A stretch of DNA of 64,000 nt from Gammaproteobacteria bacterium Ga0077536. GTDB lineage: Bacteria; Pseudomonadota; Gammaproteobacteria; Ga0077536. Position 1 is the first letter of the stretch, and every line of letters begins with the position of its first letter. Both the position numbers and the translations under genes were made by a program. The stretch covers positions 155,114 through 219,113 of the forward strand of contig LNEL01000056.1 in the NCBI GenBank assembly GCA_001464935.1. Reading direction: 5' to 3'. A model generated the notes under the pieces. It was not told the DNA's origin, did not search any database, and saw only the letters and a program-made list of their open reading frames with translations. This document shows, piece after piece, positions 53,905 through 62,967 of the stretch.

Positions 53905-54032
53905 CTGGGCTGACGCAGGAAGCCCACCAAAGGAATGCCGCATCGCGACCAGCGGCAGGGTGACAAGAGGGCCGTCATGCATGGCAAGCCATATTGAGCT
54001 GCCATGTTGGGCTTCCTGCGTCAGCCCATCGG
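53905..54032. repeat. Inverted pair of REP-like repeats (family A)
   Basis: GGGCTGACGCAGGAAGCCCA at 53907-53926 and its reverse complement, TGGGCTTCCTGCGTCAGCCC, at 54008-54027, about 80 bp apart. The core 20 bases are identical to those of the pair at 34.8 kb. The segment between the arms shows no similarity to the one there. It starts 2 bp after the small-subunit stop codon. Together with the family B copy it fills 53904-54258, which has no gene. Confidence 0.85.
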
Positions 54033-54059
54033 TCATGAAGGGCGTGCATCACCCGCCAT

Positions 54060-54194
54060 GATGAAAGTTCGGTGCAGCCCGGGTGGAACGCAGTGGAACC
54101 CGGGATCGGCGAGGTCTGACAGGCCGCTCCCGGGTTCCGCGCTGCGCGCTCCACCCGGGCTACACGAGCGCGCCGGACAGGCACTTTCACAGCA
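54060..54194 (+). repeat. Family B dispersed element, most complete copy
   Basis: Left end ATGAAAGTTCGGTG, right end GGCACTTTCACAGC; the GAAAGT/ACTTTC ends are inverted. Inside, AGCCCGGGTGGAACGCAGTG and GAACCCGGGA face CTCCCGGGTTCCGCGCTGCG and CACCCGGGCTAC, so the element is largely palindromic. It resembles a MITE- or REP-derived element. Copies at 21203-21291 (deleted) and 58041-58153. Confidence 0.82.
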
Positions 54195-54258
54195 ACCTGC
54201 GGGGCCACCGACCATTCCTGAAAAGTGCAGCACCATTTACCCAAACCGGAGACCGCCC

Positions 54259-54720
54259 ATGCCTTCTGCACCTGTCGGCCAGATCTTCAATCCGGACAAC
54301 CAGCGCTGGTTCGCACTCGGCGACTTCAGGCATCTCGAGATTGCGATGCTCGGGGTCGACCGTCGCAACACCATCGTCGATTTCATGGTCAGGTTCGAAG
54401 CCAACGGGAAGGTCTTCAACCACCGTCACCTCGCCGAGACACGGCTGTTCGTCGTGCAGGGCGAACACCATATCTATGAACTGGACGGCACGCTGAAGGA
54501 AATCCGCAAGACCGGCAGCTACACCGTGAGCGCGCCGGGCGGCGTGCACACCGAAGGCGCGGGCGAGGTCGACTGCATCGTCACCTACAACATCCGCGGC
54601 AACGGCAGCGACGAGATGTTCGACGTGCTCGATGACGCAGGCCGCATCGTCGGCAAGATCGGTTTCGAGGATTTCGCTGCGCTGTACGACGCCCAGCAGG
54701 CCGAGCTGGCGAAGGCGTGA
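54259..54720 (+). CDS. Cupin-fold protein, unknown
   Basis: 153 residues. FNHRHLAETRLFVVQGEHHI followed by a TGSYTVSAPGGVHTEGAGEV segment is a double-motif cupin with His ligands (HRH, H in PGGVH), so it probably binds a metal ion. GGAG precedes the ATG. It stands between a repeat cluster and BVMO 2. Some catabolic dioxygenases of the ChrR-like cupin group look like this; its reaction is not known. Confidence 0.78.
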   Translation: MPSAPVGQIFNPDNQRWFALGDFRHLEIAMLGVDRRNTIVDFMVRFEANGKVFNHRHLAETRLFVVQGEHHIYELDGTLKEIRKTGSYTVSAPGGVHTEGAGEVDCIVTYNIRGNGSDEMFDVLDDAGRIVGKIGFEDFAALYDAQQAELAKA

Positions 54721-54966
54721 GCTGCTGCGTTCGCACGCAGTGCCGTCGACGGCAGGCGTGCGGTCACGATCTGCTGACTCAGGCAGTCAGCAGCGTTCGG
54801 GTGGCGGCCCGATGCGTCTGCTCATGCAGTGGCGGCCACCGCGAGAAGTTTCCCCCATCTTGTTGAATGCATCGCCGCAAACCTGCGCGTGCTGATCTGG
54901 ATCAAGGGGCGCGGACGAGGCGCGTTCCTAGACTGCAAGCCACAGCAGTCAACGGGAGCACGCATC

Positions 54967-56628
54967 ATGTCCGCAGCATTGAACAGGCAACAGCCGGTCG
55001 CCGCCGTTGCCAGCGAACTCGATGTCATCATCATCGGTGCCGGCATGTCCGGCATGTATCAGCTCTACAAGTTGCGCGGACACGGCTTTACCGTGCGCGT
55101 GTTCGAGGCCGCCGACGGCGTCGGCGGTACCTGGTTCTGGAATCGCTATCCGGGCTGCCGCTTCGACTCCGAGAGCTGGTCCTACGGCTATTCGTTCTCG
55201 CAGGAGATCCTCGACGAGTGGAACTGGAGCGAGCATTTCTCCGCGCAGCCGGAAACGCTGCGCTACCTGAATTTCGTTGCCGACAAGTTCGATCTGCGCA
55301 AGGACATCCAGTTCAATTGCCGCGCGAGCAGCGCGGTGTACGACGAACGCGCGAACCGCTGGGAAGTGACGTTCGAAGACGGCCGCACCGTGCGCGGAAA
55401 AGTGCTCGTCGCGGCCACCGGGCCACTGTCCGCGCCGCAGATGCCGGCGATTCCGGGCGTCGGCGACTTCAAGGGCGAGGCGTACCACACGGCTTTGTGG
55501 CCACGTGATCCCAACGGCTTCGGACCGGCGAACATCAGCTTCGAAGGCAAGCGGATCGGTGTCATTGGCACCGGCGCCACCGGCATCCAGGTGATCCAGG
55601 AAATCGCGAAGAGCGCGGGCGAACTGTATGTCTTCCAGCGCACGCCGAACTGGTGCGCGCCGCTGCACAACAGCTCGATCGATGCGGCGACGATGGACGC
55701 GATCAAGGCCGATTACCCGGCGATTTTCCAGCGCTGCAACGAAGCCTTCGCCTGCTTCATCCACACCTTCGATCCGCGCTCCGCGCTGGAGGTCACGGCG
55801 GCCGAACGCGAGGCCTTCTGGGAGAAACTCTATGCCGAGCCGGGCTTCGGAATCTGGCTCGGCACCTATCACGACGTGCTGACCGACCCGCGCGCGAACA
55901 AGCTCGCCAGCGAGTTCATCGCGCGCAAGATTCGCGAGCGGGTCAAGGATCAGGCGATCGCCGACAAGCTCATTCCGCAGGACCACGGCTTCGGCACTCG
56001 TCGCGTGCCGATGGAGACAAGGTATTACGAGGTCTACAACCAGCCGAACGTCAAACTCGTCGACATCAAGGAAGCGCCGATCGAGCGCATCACCGCGACC
56101 GGCATCAAGACCACCGCGGCCGACTATGCGCTCGACATGATCATCTACGCGACCGGCTTCGAAGCCGTGACCGGCGCGCTTGCGCGCATCGACATCCGCG
56201 GCGTCGGCGGGCGCGCGCTGAAGGACAAATGGGCCGGCGGCCCGGAAACCTATCTCGGCATGCAGACCAGCGGTTTCCCGAACTTCTTCACGCTGGTGGG
56301 CCCGCACAATGGGTCGACGCTGTGCAATATCCCGCGCGGCATCGAACAGAATGTCGAATGGCTGACGGAACTGCTGCTGCACATGCGCGACACCCACCTC
56401 GAACGCGTCGAGCCGACCCGCGACGCCGAACTCGCGTGGACCGAGCACGTGCACGAGACGGCGGCGAAAACCCTGATGCCGACGGCGAGCTCCTGGTTCA
56501 TGGGCGTCAACGACAACATTCCGAATCGGGTGCACGGCTTCCTGCTCTACGCGGGCGGCTTCCCGGCCTATCGCGCCAAGTGCGACGAGGTCAAGGCGCT
56601 GGGATACGAGGGCTTCGTGCTCCAGTAG
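54967..56628 (+). CDS. Baeyer-Villiger-type flavin monooxygenase 2
   Basis: 553 residues. FAD-binding IIIGAGMSGMYQLYKL, NADPH-binding VIGTGATGIQVIQEI, and the fingerprint FKGEAYHTALWPRD. GGTWFWNRYPGCRFDSESWS is the usual segment for class B enzymes. GGGAG precedes ATG 54967; the longer upstream reading is not needed. Shares the overall plan with the enzyme at 38038. It is followed 138 bp later by a lipocalin-like gene. Expected to oxidise a cyclic or aryl ketone; no substrate can be named. Confidence 0.93.
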   Translation: MSAALNRQQPVAAVASELDVIIIGAGMSGMYQLYKLRGHGFTVRVFEAADGVGGTWFWNRYPGCRFDSESWSYGYSFSQEILDEWNWSEHFSAQPETLRYLNFVADKFDLRKDIQFNCRASSAVYDERANRWEVTFEDGRTVRGKVLVAATGPLSAPQMPAIPGVGDFKGEAYHTALWPRDPNGFGPANISFEGKRIGVIGTGATGIQVIQEIAKSAGELYVFQRTPNWCAPLHNSSIDAATMDAIKADYPAIFQRCNEAFACFIHTFDPRSALEVTAAEREAFWEKLYAEPGFGIWLGTYHDVLTDPRANKLASEFIARKIRERVKDQAIADKLIPQDHGFGTRRVPMETRYYEVYNQPNVKLVDIKEAPIERITATGIKTTAADYALDMIIYATGFEAVTGALARIDIRGVGGRALKDKWAGGPETYLGMQTSGFPNFFTLVGPHNGSTLCNIPRGIEQNVEWLTELLLHMRDTHLERVEPTRDAELAWTEHVHETAAKTLMPTASSWFMGVNDNIPNRVHGFLLYAGGFPAYRAKCDEVKALGYEGFVLQ

Positions 56629-56766
56629 GCCGCAGGGCGGCGCGCCGGCGTTGATCGGCGCGCACGCCCCGCGGTGCAGCGGCGAGCGGGCCGTCGAGGT
56701 GGTCTGCGAGGGGCCCGGCCAGCGGGTAAGATGGCGCGCATCAGGCACGCCCGCGCTGGAGAATTC

Positions 56767-57888
56767 ATGATGCGACTGAGCCCCTTCGACGATTACCCGT
56801 TCCACCAGGCACCCACGCCGTTCGCCACCGTGGCCACCACGGATGCGCATTACAACGACGGCTATTTCTGCGCCTTCTACGCGCCGGAGTGGTATTTCTT
56901 CACGGGCCTCCGGCTGCATCCGAACGTCAACGTGATCGACGGCTGGGCCGCGGTCGCGCATGCGCACCGGCAGACGGTGGTGCGCGCGTCGCGCGCGCTG
57001 CACCCGCGCTACGACGATCTGGCCGTCGGCCCGTTGCGCTACGAGATCGTCGAACCGATGAAGCGGCTGCGACTGACGGCCGCCGGCAATCCAGCCGGCG
57101 TCGAGTTCGACGTGGAGCTCGAGGCGCAGTCGCCGCCTTTCATCGAGGATCGCTACCAGCACTTCAAGTACGGCGCGGTGGTCAACGATCTGATCCGCTA
57201 CACCCAGATCTGCCGCGCCACCGGCGAGGCCAGTGTCGCGGGGCAGCGGATCGCAATCGACGGCTGGCACGCGATGCGCGATCACTCCTGGGGCGTGCGC
57301 TCGTCGATGGCGGTGCCGACCGGCATCAAGGGCGTCGATCGCGAAGACGACCGGGCCACGCGCCGAGCTCTGCGCCTGTGGGTGCCGTTCGAGGTCGAGG
57401 ATCACTGCGGCTTTTTCAACACGCACGAAACCGCCGACGGCCGCCCGCTCGATTTCGAGGGGCGCCTCGACTACGCCGACGGGCACTCAGTCAAGCTGAC
57501 GGCAGTGCGGCATCAACTCGATTATCTCGCCGGCACCCGACGCCCGACGGGCGGCAGCATCGAACTCGACGGCGAAGACGGCGTGACGCGCCGCTACACC
57601 TTGCGCCTGACCGGCACGCCGGCTGACGTGCAGGGGGGTGGCTACTATGGCGGCTGGCGCGATGGCCTGGGCGCGGGCATCTACCGCGGCGCCGAGACCG
57701 TCGAGGTCGACAGTTATGACGTGAGCCCCGGCGCCGAGATCAGCGGTCCAGCGCACGTGCCGGCGCATCGACGCCTGGGACCGACCGAGTATCCGATGGC
57801 GATGAGCGGCCCGGGCGGCGCGACCGGCATGGCGCACTTCGAGCACACGCTGAGCGGGCCGTATCCGCGCTACGGCTTCGAGTCCTGA
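56767..57888 (+). CDS. Conserved lipocalin-like protein (DUF7064-type), unknown
   Basis: 373 residues. The pattern AMRDHSWGVRSS and paired beta-rich halves are typical of a protein family found beside catabolic genes in actinobacteria and proteobacteria; a CrtC/AttH-like lipocalin fold is plausible. No catalytic motif is clear. Start at ATG 56767 (GGAG 5 nt upstream); ATG 56770 is equally possible. Its position behind BVMO 2 suggests a role with the same compound class, perhaps binding or hydrating it. Confidence 0.7.
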   Translation: MMRLSPFDDYPFHQAPTPFATVATTDAHYNDGYFCAFYAPEWYFFTGLRLHPNVNVIDGWAAVAHAHRQTVVRASRALHPRYDDLAVGPLRYEIVEPMKRLRLTAAGNPAGVEFDVELEAQSPPFIEDRYQHFKYGAVVNDLIRYTQICRATGEASVAGQRIAIDGWHAMRDHSWGVRSSMAVPTGIKGVDREDDRATRRALRLWVPFEVEDHCGFFNTHETADGRPLDFEGRLDYADGHSVKLTAVRHQLDYLAGTRRPTGGSIELDGEDGVTRRYTLRLTGTPADVQGGGYYGGWRDGLGAGIYRGAETVEVDSYDVSPGAEISGPAHVPAHRRLGPTEYPMAMSGPGGATGMAHFEHTLSGPYPRYGFES

Positions 57889-58590
57889 GCGCGGCCGACA
57901 CAGGGGTGCAGAACACTGCATGCGGGACGGACTGTGCGCGTCCCGCGCCGGCCCGGTCGGCCCCGGCGCACGACATGCAAGTGACGCAAGCGGCAGCATT
58001 CCAGCCAGCCAAGCGCAAATCCGCTTCGTTAGAGGGTGGTGGTGAAAGTGCGGTGTCCGGCGCAGTCTGGTCGCCCGCTGGCAGCTCGCAACCCGGGTTC
58101 CGCGCTGCGCGCTCCTCCCGGGCTACTTCGTGCCATGCACTTTCACAGCAATCGACGCTTTTGAGCCCAGGTCTTCGCCCAAGTTGATGTCGGCAGTTCG
58201 ATCTCGACGCCCATCCATTGCGACTCTCGAGGGCTTCGCGCTGGCGCGACGGTAGGCGGAGACTTTCGACGCAAGCGCGGTGCGCAGCCGTATCGCTGTG
58301 CGAGGCTGTCGAAGAAATTTCGCGCTTGATCACACAGCGTACTGCGTATCGCTGGATCGACCGCAGTGATCCTTGGTGGTGTCTGCACTCGGTGCGACAA
58401 CGCACCGACGTGTGTTGCGTCGTCGCTCAGGCTCGGGACAACGCGATCGCCTCGTCATGCACAACTGCCGACCATGCAGGTCGTGCGCCCGTGCTTCAGC
58501 TGCCCGACCCCGTCGTCCGCTCGAGCACGCGGCATTGCCGGCTGATGGCACTGTGCACGCTGAATACGGCTGAAACCTCGGGAGTTGCCG
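57889..58590. other. Intergenic region with a family B element
   Basis: 702 bp without a gene I can support. The only recognisable piece is the family B copy at 58041-58153. The remainder has open frames on both strands but with no domain, no start signal and no relation to anything I know. A GGGAG site ends it, before the GTG of the next gene. Confidence 0.5.
58041..58153 (+). repeat. Family B dispersed element, third copy
   Basis: Left end GGTGAAAGTGCGGTG (58041-58055), right end CACTTTCACAGCA (from 58138). GTGAAAGTG and CACTTTCAC are perfect 9-bp inverted ends. The right half (AACCCGGGTTCCGCGCTGCG, CTCCCGGGCTAC) matches the 54-kb copy; the left half is diverged and shorter. Confidence 0.8.
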
Positions 58591-59802
58591 GTGGACCTGA
58601 AAAGCGGTTACCCGTATTGGGCGGTCAAGAACGGCCTGATGTATGCGTTTCCGCAGCTCGATGCCGATCTGGATTGCGACGTGGTGGTGGTAGGCGCCGG
58701 CATTACCGGCGCGCTGATCGCCGATGAGCTGGCTGGCCACGGTCACGAGGTCGTCGTGCTCGATCGGCGCGACGTCGGCTGGGGCAGCACGTCAGCGAGC
58801 ACCGCCCTGCTGCAGTATGAAATCGACACCCACGCCACCGATCTCGCCGCGCGCTACGACGAAGCGTCAGCGCTGCTGGCGTATCGGTCCTGCCTGCACG
58901 CGATCGGCAGGATCGGCGCATTGGCCGAGGCCGTCGGCGATGTTGACTTCGCGCACTGCCAGAGCCTGTACTACGCGAGCAATCGCGCTGACCAGTCACG
59001 CCTGGCCGACGAATTCGCGTGGCGAAAGAAGCATCGCTTTCCGGTGCAATGGTTCGGTCGCGCCGCGCTCGGGGACGAGTACGGACTGACTGCGCCGGCC
59101 GCAATCCTGAGCAAGGTGGCCGCGCGGGTCGACCCCTATCGGCTCGCCTCGCGACTGCTGCGACGGCTGCAACGGCGGGGCGCGCGCGTGTTCGATCGCA
59201 CGAACGTGGCGTCCATCACGGCGACCGCGCGCTCGGTTCGACTCACCACTGAGCGCGGCCTGTCGGTCAAAGCCCGGCATGTCGTGATGGCCAATGGCTA
59301 TGAAGCGCAGCACTGGCTGCGTCAGCGCGTGGCGCAGAATCGCAGCAGCTACGCCTACATCAGCGATCCGGTCGAGCGTGACGAAATGGGCTGGTTGCGG
59401 AATACGCTCTTGTGGGAGTCGGCGCGACCCTATCTGTACCTCCGCAGCACCGGCGATGGCCGCCTGCTGGTGGGCGGCGAAGACGACGACCGCGATATGC
59501 CGGCACGGCGCGACCGCATGGTCGACCGCAAGGCGGCCATCCTGCAACGCCAGGTCGCCCGCCTGCTGCCCCACCTGCGGGCGCGGCCGGCGTTCGCCTG
59601 GGCGGGCACGTTCGCCGAAACGACCGACGGGCTGCCGTTGTTCGGGCGTCACCCGCAGTACGGGCCGCGCGTTCTGTTCGCGCTGGCCTATGGCGGAAAC
59701 GGCATCACCTACAGCATGCTCGGCGCCGGACTGCTGCGCGCCCAGATCGAACGCCGCCCGCATCCTTTGAGCAAGCTGTTCTCCTTTGCCCGGCTTGGAT
59801 GA
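58591..59802 (+). CDS. FAD-dependent oxidoreductase, DAO family
   Basis: 403 residues from GTG 58591, which has GGGAG 6 nt upstream. FAD-binding VVVVGAGITGALIADELAGH, GWGSTSASTALLQYEIDTHA in the flavin region, and a C-terminal DGLPLFGRHPQYGPRVLFAL then GGNGITYSMLG segment. The DAO family (glycine oxidase, gamma-glutamylputrescine oxidase) oxidises amines or amino acids. No operon partner; the substrate is unknown. Confidence 0.88.
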   Translation: MDLKSGYPYWAVKNGLMYAFPQLDADLDCDVVVVGAGITGALIADELAGHGHEVVVLDRRDVGWGSTSASTALLQYEIDTHATDLAARYDEASALLAYRSCLHAIGRIGALAEAVGDVDFAHCQSLYYASNRADQSRLADEFAWRKKHRFPVQWFGRAALGDEYGLTAPAAILSKVAARVDPYRLASRLLRRLQRRGARVFDRTNVASITATARSVRLTTERGLSVKARHVVMANGYEAQHWLRQRVAQNRSSYAYISDPVERDEMGWLRNTLLWESARPYLYLRSTGDGRLLVGGEDDDRDMPARRDRMVDRKAAILQRQVARLLPHLRARPAFAWAGTFAETTDGLPLFGRHPQYGPRVLFALAYGGNGITYSMLGAGLLRAQIERRPHPLSKLFSFARLG

Positions 59803-60024
59803 AGTGCCCGGGGCCGACGAGCGCCTGTGTGCGGTACCGTACCGACTGGATCAGACGAAATTCGCAGCATCGCAACTGCAATGCTTGGTCATGACGACGG
59901 TCGCACAGTGCACTGAGGGTTCGGGCGGTAACGCGCAATCCATGCAGACCTTGTCAAGAAGCGGTGCGGGCGACGGCGTTCACGTTCGCCACGATCGGCT
60001 GCACCCTGTTCGAGGTTTCACGGG

Positions 60025-61311
60025 ATGTCACTGACTGGCAGCCGCAAATCCAGACTCTGGGTTATTGGAAGCACTGTGCTGGCCATCAGCCTGGTGGTGC
60101 TGCAGAACTTCAAGACCTCGGAGAAGGTGCTGGAGCGCAGGATCGCGCATCGCTACGTGGTGTCTGATCCGCAGTTCCTGCGCGAGATGGGGGTGCTGCT
60201 GGGGCCGGCGATAGTGCACGGCAATCAGGTGACAGCGCTGCAGAACGGCGACGAGATTTTTCCGGCGATGTTGCTGGCCATTCGCTCGGCGCAGACCTCG
60301 ATCACCTTCGAGACCTTCATCTACTGGTCCGGTGACATCGGCGAGCAATTCTCGCAGGCGCTTTCTGAACGTGCTCGTGCCGGTGTGAAGGTCAACGTGA
60401 CTATCGACTGGGTCGGCAGCACCAGGATGGAACAGTCACTGCTGGATGCCATGCAGGCCGCCGGGGTGCAGTTGCATCGCTATCGGCCACTGCACTGGTA
60501 CAACCTCGGCCGCATGAACAACCGCACGCATCGCAAGCTGCTGGTCGTCGATGGCCGTGTCGGGTTCACCGGTGGCGTAGGCATTGCGGATCAGTGGACG
60601 GGCGATGGTCGCGATCCCGAGCACTGGCGAGATTCCCACTTCCGCATTGAAGGTCCCGTCGTGGCGCACCTGCAGGCAGCCTTCAACGACAACTGGATCA
60701 AGACCACCGGCGAGGTCCTGAACGGACCGGATTACTTTCCGGCGCTGCAGAACGAAGGCGCGATGGATGCACACCTGTTCGTCGCCTCCCCGTCCGGCGG
60801 CAGCGAGAGCATGCATCTGATGTATCTGCTGGCCATCGCGGCGGCCGGGTCGAGCATCGACCTGGCGGCGTCCTACTTCGTGCCCGACAGGCTGTTGATC
60901 GAAGCGCTGATCGCTGCCCGCCATCGCGGCGTTCGCGTTCGCATCCTGTTGCCCGGGCCGCACCTGGACACGTGGACGGTCAAAATCGCCTCGAAGGCCG
61001 ATTGGGGGCCGCTGCTGCAGGCAGGGGCCGAGATCCACGTCTATCAGCCGACGATGTTGCACACCAAGCTGCTGGTCATCGATGCCGGCTTCGTGTCGGT
61101 GGGCTCGACCAATTTCGATATTCGTTCGATCCGCCTCAATGACGAAGCGAGTCTGAATGTGTACAGCACGGAATTCGCCGCCCGGATGACAACGGTGTTC
61201 GAGGCCGATCTGAGGGACGCCGAGGCCTACTCTTATGCCCAATGGAAGCGTCGTCCGCTGCGCGAGAAGATCTCCGAAGTCATTCTGCTGCCCATCAAAT
61301 CGCAGCTTTGA
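60025..61311 (+). CDS. Phospholipase D-superfamily protein, cardiolipin-synthase-like
   Basis: 428 residues. N-terminal membrane helix (LWVIGSTVLAISLVVLQNF), then two HKD domains: HRKLLVVDGRVGFTGGVG and HTKLLVIDAGFVSVGSTNFD, each with the downstream GS/GG. This is the architecture of bacterial cardiolipin synthases (Cls/YbhO-like): transphosphatidylation of phosphatidylglycerol at the inner membrane. Both catalytic His-Lys-Asp triads are complete. Start at ATG 60025. Confidence 0.92.
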   Translation: MSLTGSRKSRLWVIGSTVLAISLVVLQNFKTSEKVLERRIAHRYVVSDPQFLREMGVLLGPAIVHGNQVTALQNGDEIFPAMLLAIRSAQTSITFETFIYWSGDIGEQFSQALSERARAGVKVNVTIDWVGSTRMEQSLLDAMQAAGVQLHRYRPLHWYNLGRMNNRTHRKLLVVDGRVGFTGGVGIADQWTGDGRDPEHWRDSHFRIEGPVVAHLQAAFNDNWIKTTGEVLNGPDYFPALQNEGAMDAHLFVASPSGGSESMHLMYLLAIAAAGSSIDLAASYFVPDRLLIEALIAARHRGVRVRILLPGPHLDTWTVKIASKADWGPLLQAGAEIHVYQPTMLHTKLLVIDAGFVSVGSTNFDIRSIRLNDEASLNVYSTEFAARMTTVFEADLRDAEAYSYAQWKRRPLREKISEVILLPIKSQL

Positions 61312-61592
61312 TGAAGGTCTTTTGCAATCGCGGGGCAATCAAGACGGGCGGGTCCGGCACCCGGCCAGGCTGGACGCCGGTCTCGGGCATCGGCAGGCAA
61401 GGCTCAGCGTGAACTGGCGCGGCCCCCCCTGACGGCTGAGCCACCTCTCAGGCTGGTGAATCGGGACTGTGGCCGCCGCCTCTGCGACGGGTCCGTGAAG
61501 AGGGGCGCTCGGCAGCGGTGCCCGTTGGCTCCCGCTCAGCTCCGCGCCCCGTCTCGCGCGCCGCACTGTCGGCGCGCGATCTTTTTCAGCTT

Positions 61593-62141
61593 CTAGCGCG
61601 TGCCGGTCTTCGCCTCGGCCGCGACGGACGCTTCCTCGGTGTAACTGATGTCGTCCGCGCCCGCGTTCTCGAAAATCTTCTTCGCCCGGTCGATTTCTTC
61701 GCTGCTCTCCGCATGCACTGAGAGCAGGATGTTGCCGTCCTTCACCTTGCCTTCATAACGTTTGGCTTCGATCTCGGGAATGCCGAGACCGATCAGGGTG
61801 CCGGTCAGGCCGCCGACGACCGCGCCCGCTGCCACGCCACTGAGCGCCGCGAGGATGGGGCCCGCGGCGATCAACGGCCCGACGCCGGGAATCGCCAGTG
61901 CACCGATGCCGGCCAGCCAGCCGAGCCCGCCGCCGACGACGCCGCCGACACCTGCGCCGGTCGCAGCGCCTTCCGGGGCCTTCGTGTTCTGTTCGTGGGC
62001 GAAGTCCTTCGTGCCGCTCCTGTCCGGGAACAACGCGGAGATATCGTCAGCGGAGAATCCCGCTGCCTTGAGCGCATCGGCTGCCTGTTTGGCGGAAGCC
62101 TCGGTCGGCAGGATGCCGAAAACGGCCTTGGTTTTTGACAT
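61593..62141 (-). CDS. General-stress-like protein with glycine-zipper segment
   Basis: 182 residues. N-terminal MSKTKAVFGILPTEASAKQA begins a DUF1269/YflT-like fold (heat-induced stress protein 17M type). The middle is a long Gly/Ala-rich hydrophobic stretch (about 60-125: GVGGVVGGGLGWLAGIGALA and onward), a glycine zipper that may enter membranes. The C-terminus (GNILLSVHAESSEEIDRAKK) returns to the stress fold. It lies downstream of a PRC-barrel/BON gene on the same strand, so both may answer envelope or osmotic stress. Confidence 0.82.
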   Translation of the reverse strand: MSKTKAVFGILPTEASAKQAADALKAAGFSADDISALFPDRSGTKDFAHEQNTKAPEGAATGAGVGGVVGGGLGWLAGIGALAIPGVGPLIAAGPILAALSGVAAGAVVGGLTGTLIGLGIPEIEAKRYEGKVKDGNILLSVHAESSEEIDRAKKIFENAGADDISYTEEASVAAEAKTGTR

Positions 62142-62178
62142 GTTCGTTTCCTCTGGAATGATGGGTGGGCGATTCGAT

Positions 62179-62967
62179 TCAGCGCTTCAACACTTGCAGT
62201 TCGTTCTGCACGTGCTCAGGCCCGGCCGCGCTTTTCGCGATGGCCGCGATGCGTGCCTGCTCGTCTGCGTTCGCGACAACGCCGCGCAGCGTGACGGCGC
62301 CGTCGATGGTGATGACCTTGACGTTCTGCGCATTCGTGCCCAGGGTGCCGTCATCGACCAGCGCTTTGCGGATGGCGCGGGTGATGGCGACATCTGCGTC
62401 CGTACCGGACTGGTCGAGTGGCGTCAGTGTGGCGCCTTCGACGTCATCCGCATTGTGAGCGCTGTTGTCGGCCGGCTTGCCCTCACTGTTCGCACCAGGC
62501 TTGTTGTCCACAGGTCCGGACCTGGCGGACTTGTCGCTGTCGGCGTACATGAACGGGTTGCGGCGCTCCAGGTCTTCCTTGGTCGCGTTGTAGTAGATGT
62601 TTTTGCCATCGTTGGTGACGCGCAATTCCTGGTATGGAATCGCCACCAGTTTCGAGCCCAGGTCGAAGAAGCTGCCGAGCGAGATGATGGCCATGACCTG
62701 ATCGCCGTCGCGGGACACGATCAGATCCTCGATTTCACCGATCTCGTCGTCGTTGGCATTGTGAATGTTGCGGCCGATGAGTTCGCTCGCGCGCAATTTG
62801 TAACTGCCCTGCGGATCGGAGTAGTCCGCATAGGGGACAGCCGAGTCATAGTGGCGCATCGTCGGCGCGGGATCGGCGCCATACGCGGGGCTGAAAATCA
62901 TGAGTGCGACAGCAGCGGCGAGCGCTGTGTGGGTCGCGCCGGCTGGCAGGGGGCGTTTTATTTCCAT
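62179..62967 (-). CDS. Secreted PRC-barrel and BON domain protein
   Basis: 262 residues. Signal peptide to about residue 30 (AAAVALMIFSPAYGA). PRC-barrel at about 58-130 (YKLRASELIGRNIHNANDDE, IVSRDGDQVMAIISLGSFF). After an Asn/Ser/Lys-rich linker a BON domain covers about 190-262 (AITRAIRKALVDDGTLGTNA, VKVITIDGAVTLRGVVANAD). BON domains bind membranes or phospholipids; osmotically induced OsmY-like proteins share them. It is 37 bp before the stress protein gene and probably shares its transcript. Confidence 0.88.
   Translation of the reverse strand: MEIKRPLPAGATHTALAAAVALMIFSPAYGADPAPTMRHYDSAVPYADYSDPQGSYKLRASELIGRNIHNANDDEIGEIEDLIVSRDGDQVMAIISLGSFFDLGSKLVAIPYQELRVTNDGKNIYYNATKEDLERRNPFMYADSDKSARSGPVDNKPGANSEGKPADNSAHNADDVEGATLTPLDQSGTDADVAITRAIRKALVDDGTLGTNAQNVKVITIDGAVTLRGVVANADEQARIAAIAKSAAGPEHVQNELQVLKR

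Noticed and set aside
54949..57486. 845-codon minus-strand frame under BVMO 2 and the DUF7064 gene
   Set aside because: Spans two unrelated plus-strand genes with clear motifs; no domain in the translation.
58143..58400. Minus-strand frame in the 57.9-58.6 kb gap
   Set aside because: No start signal, no known domain, and it overlaps the family B repeat.
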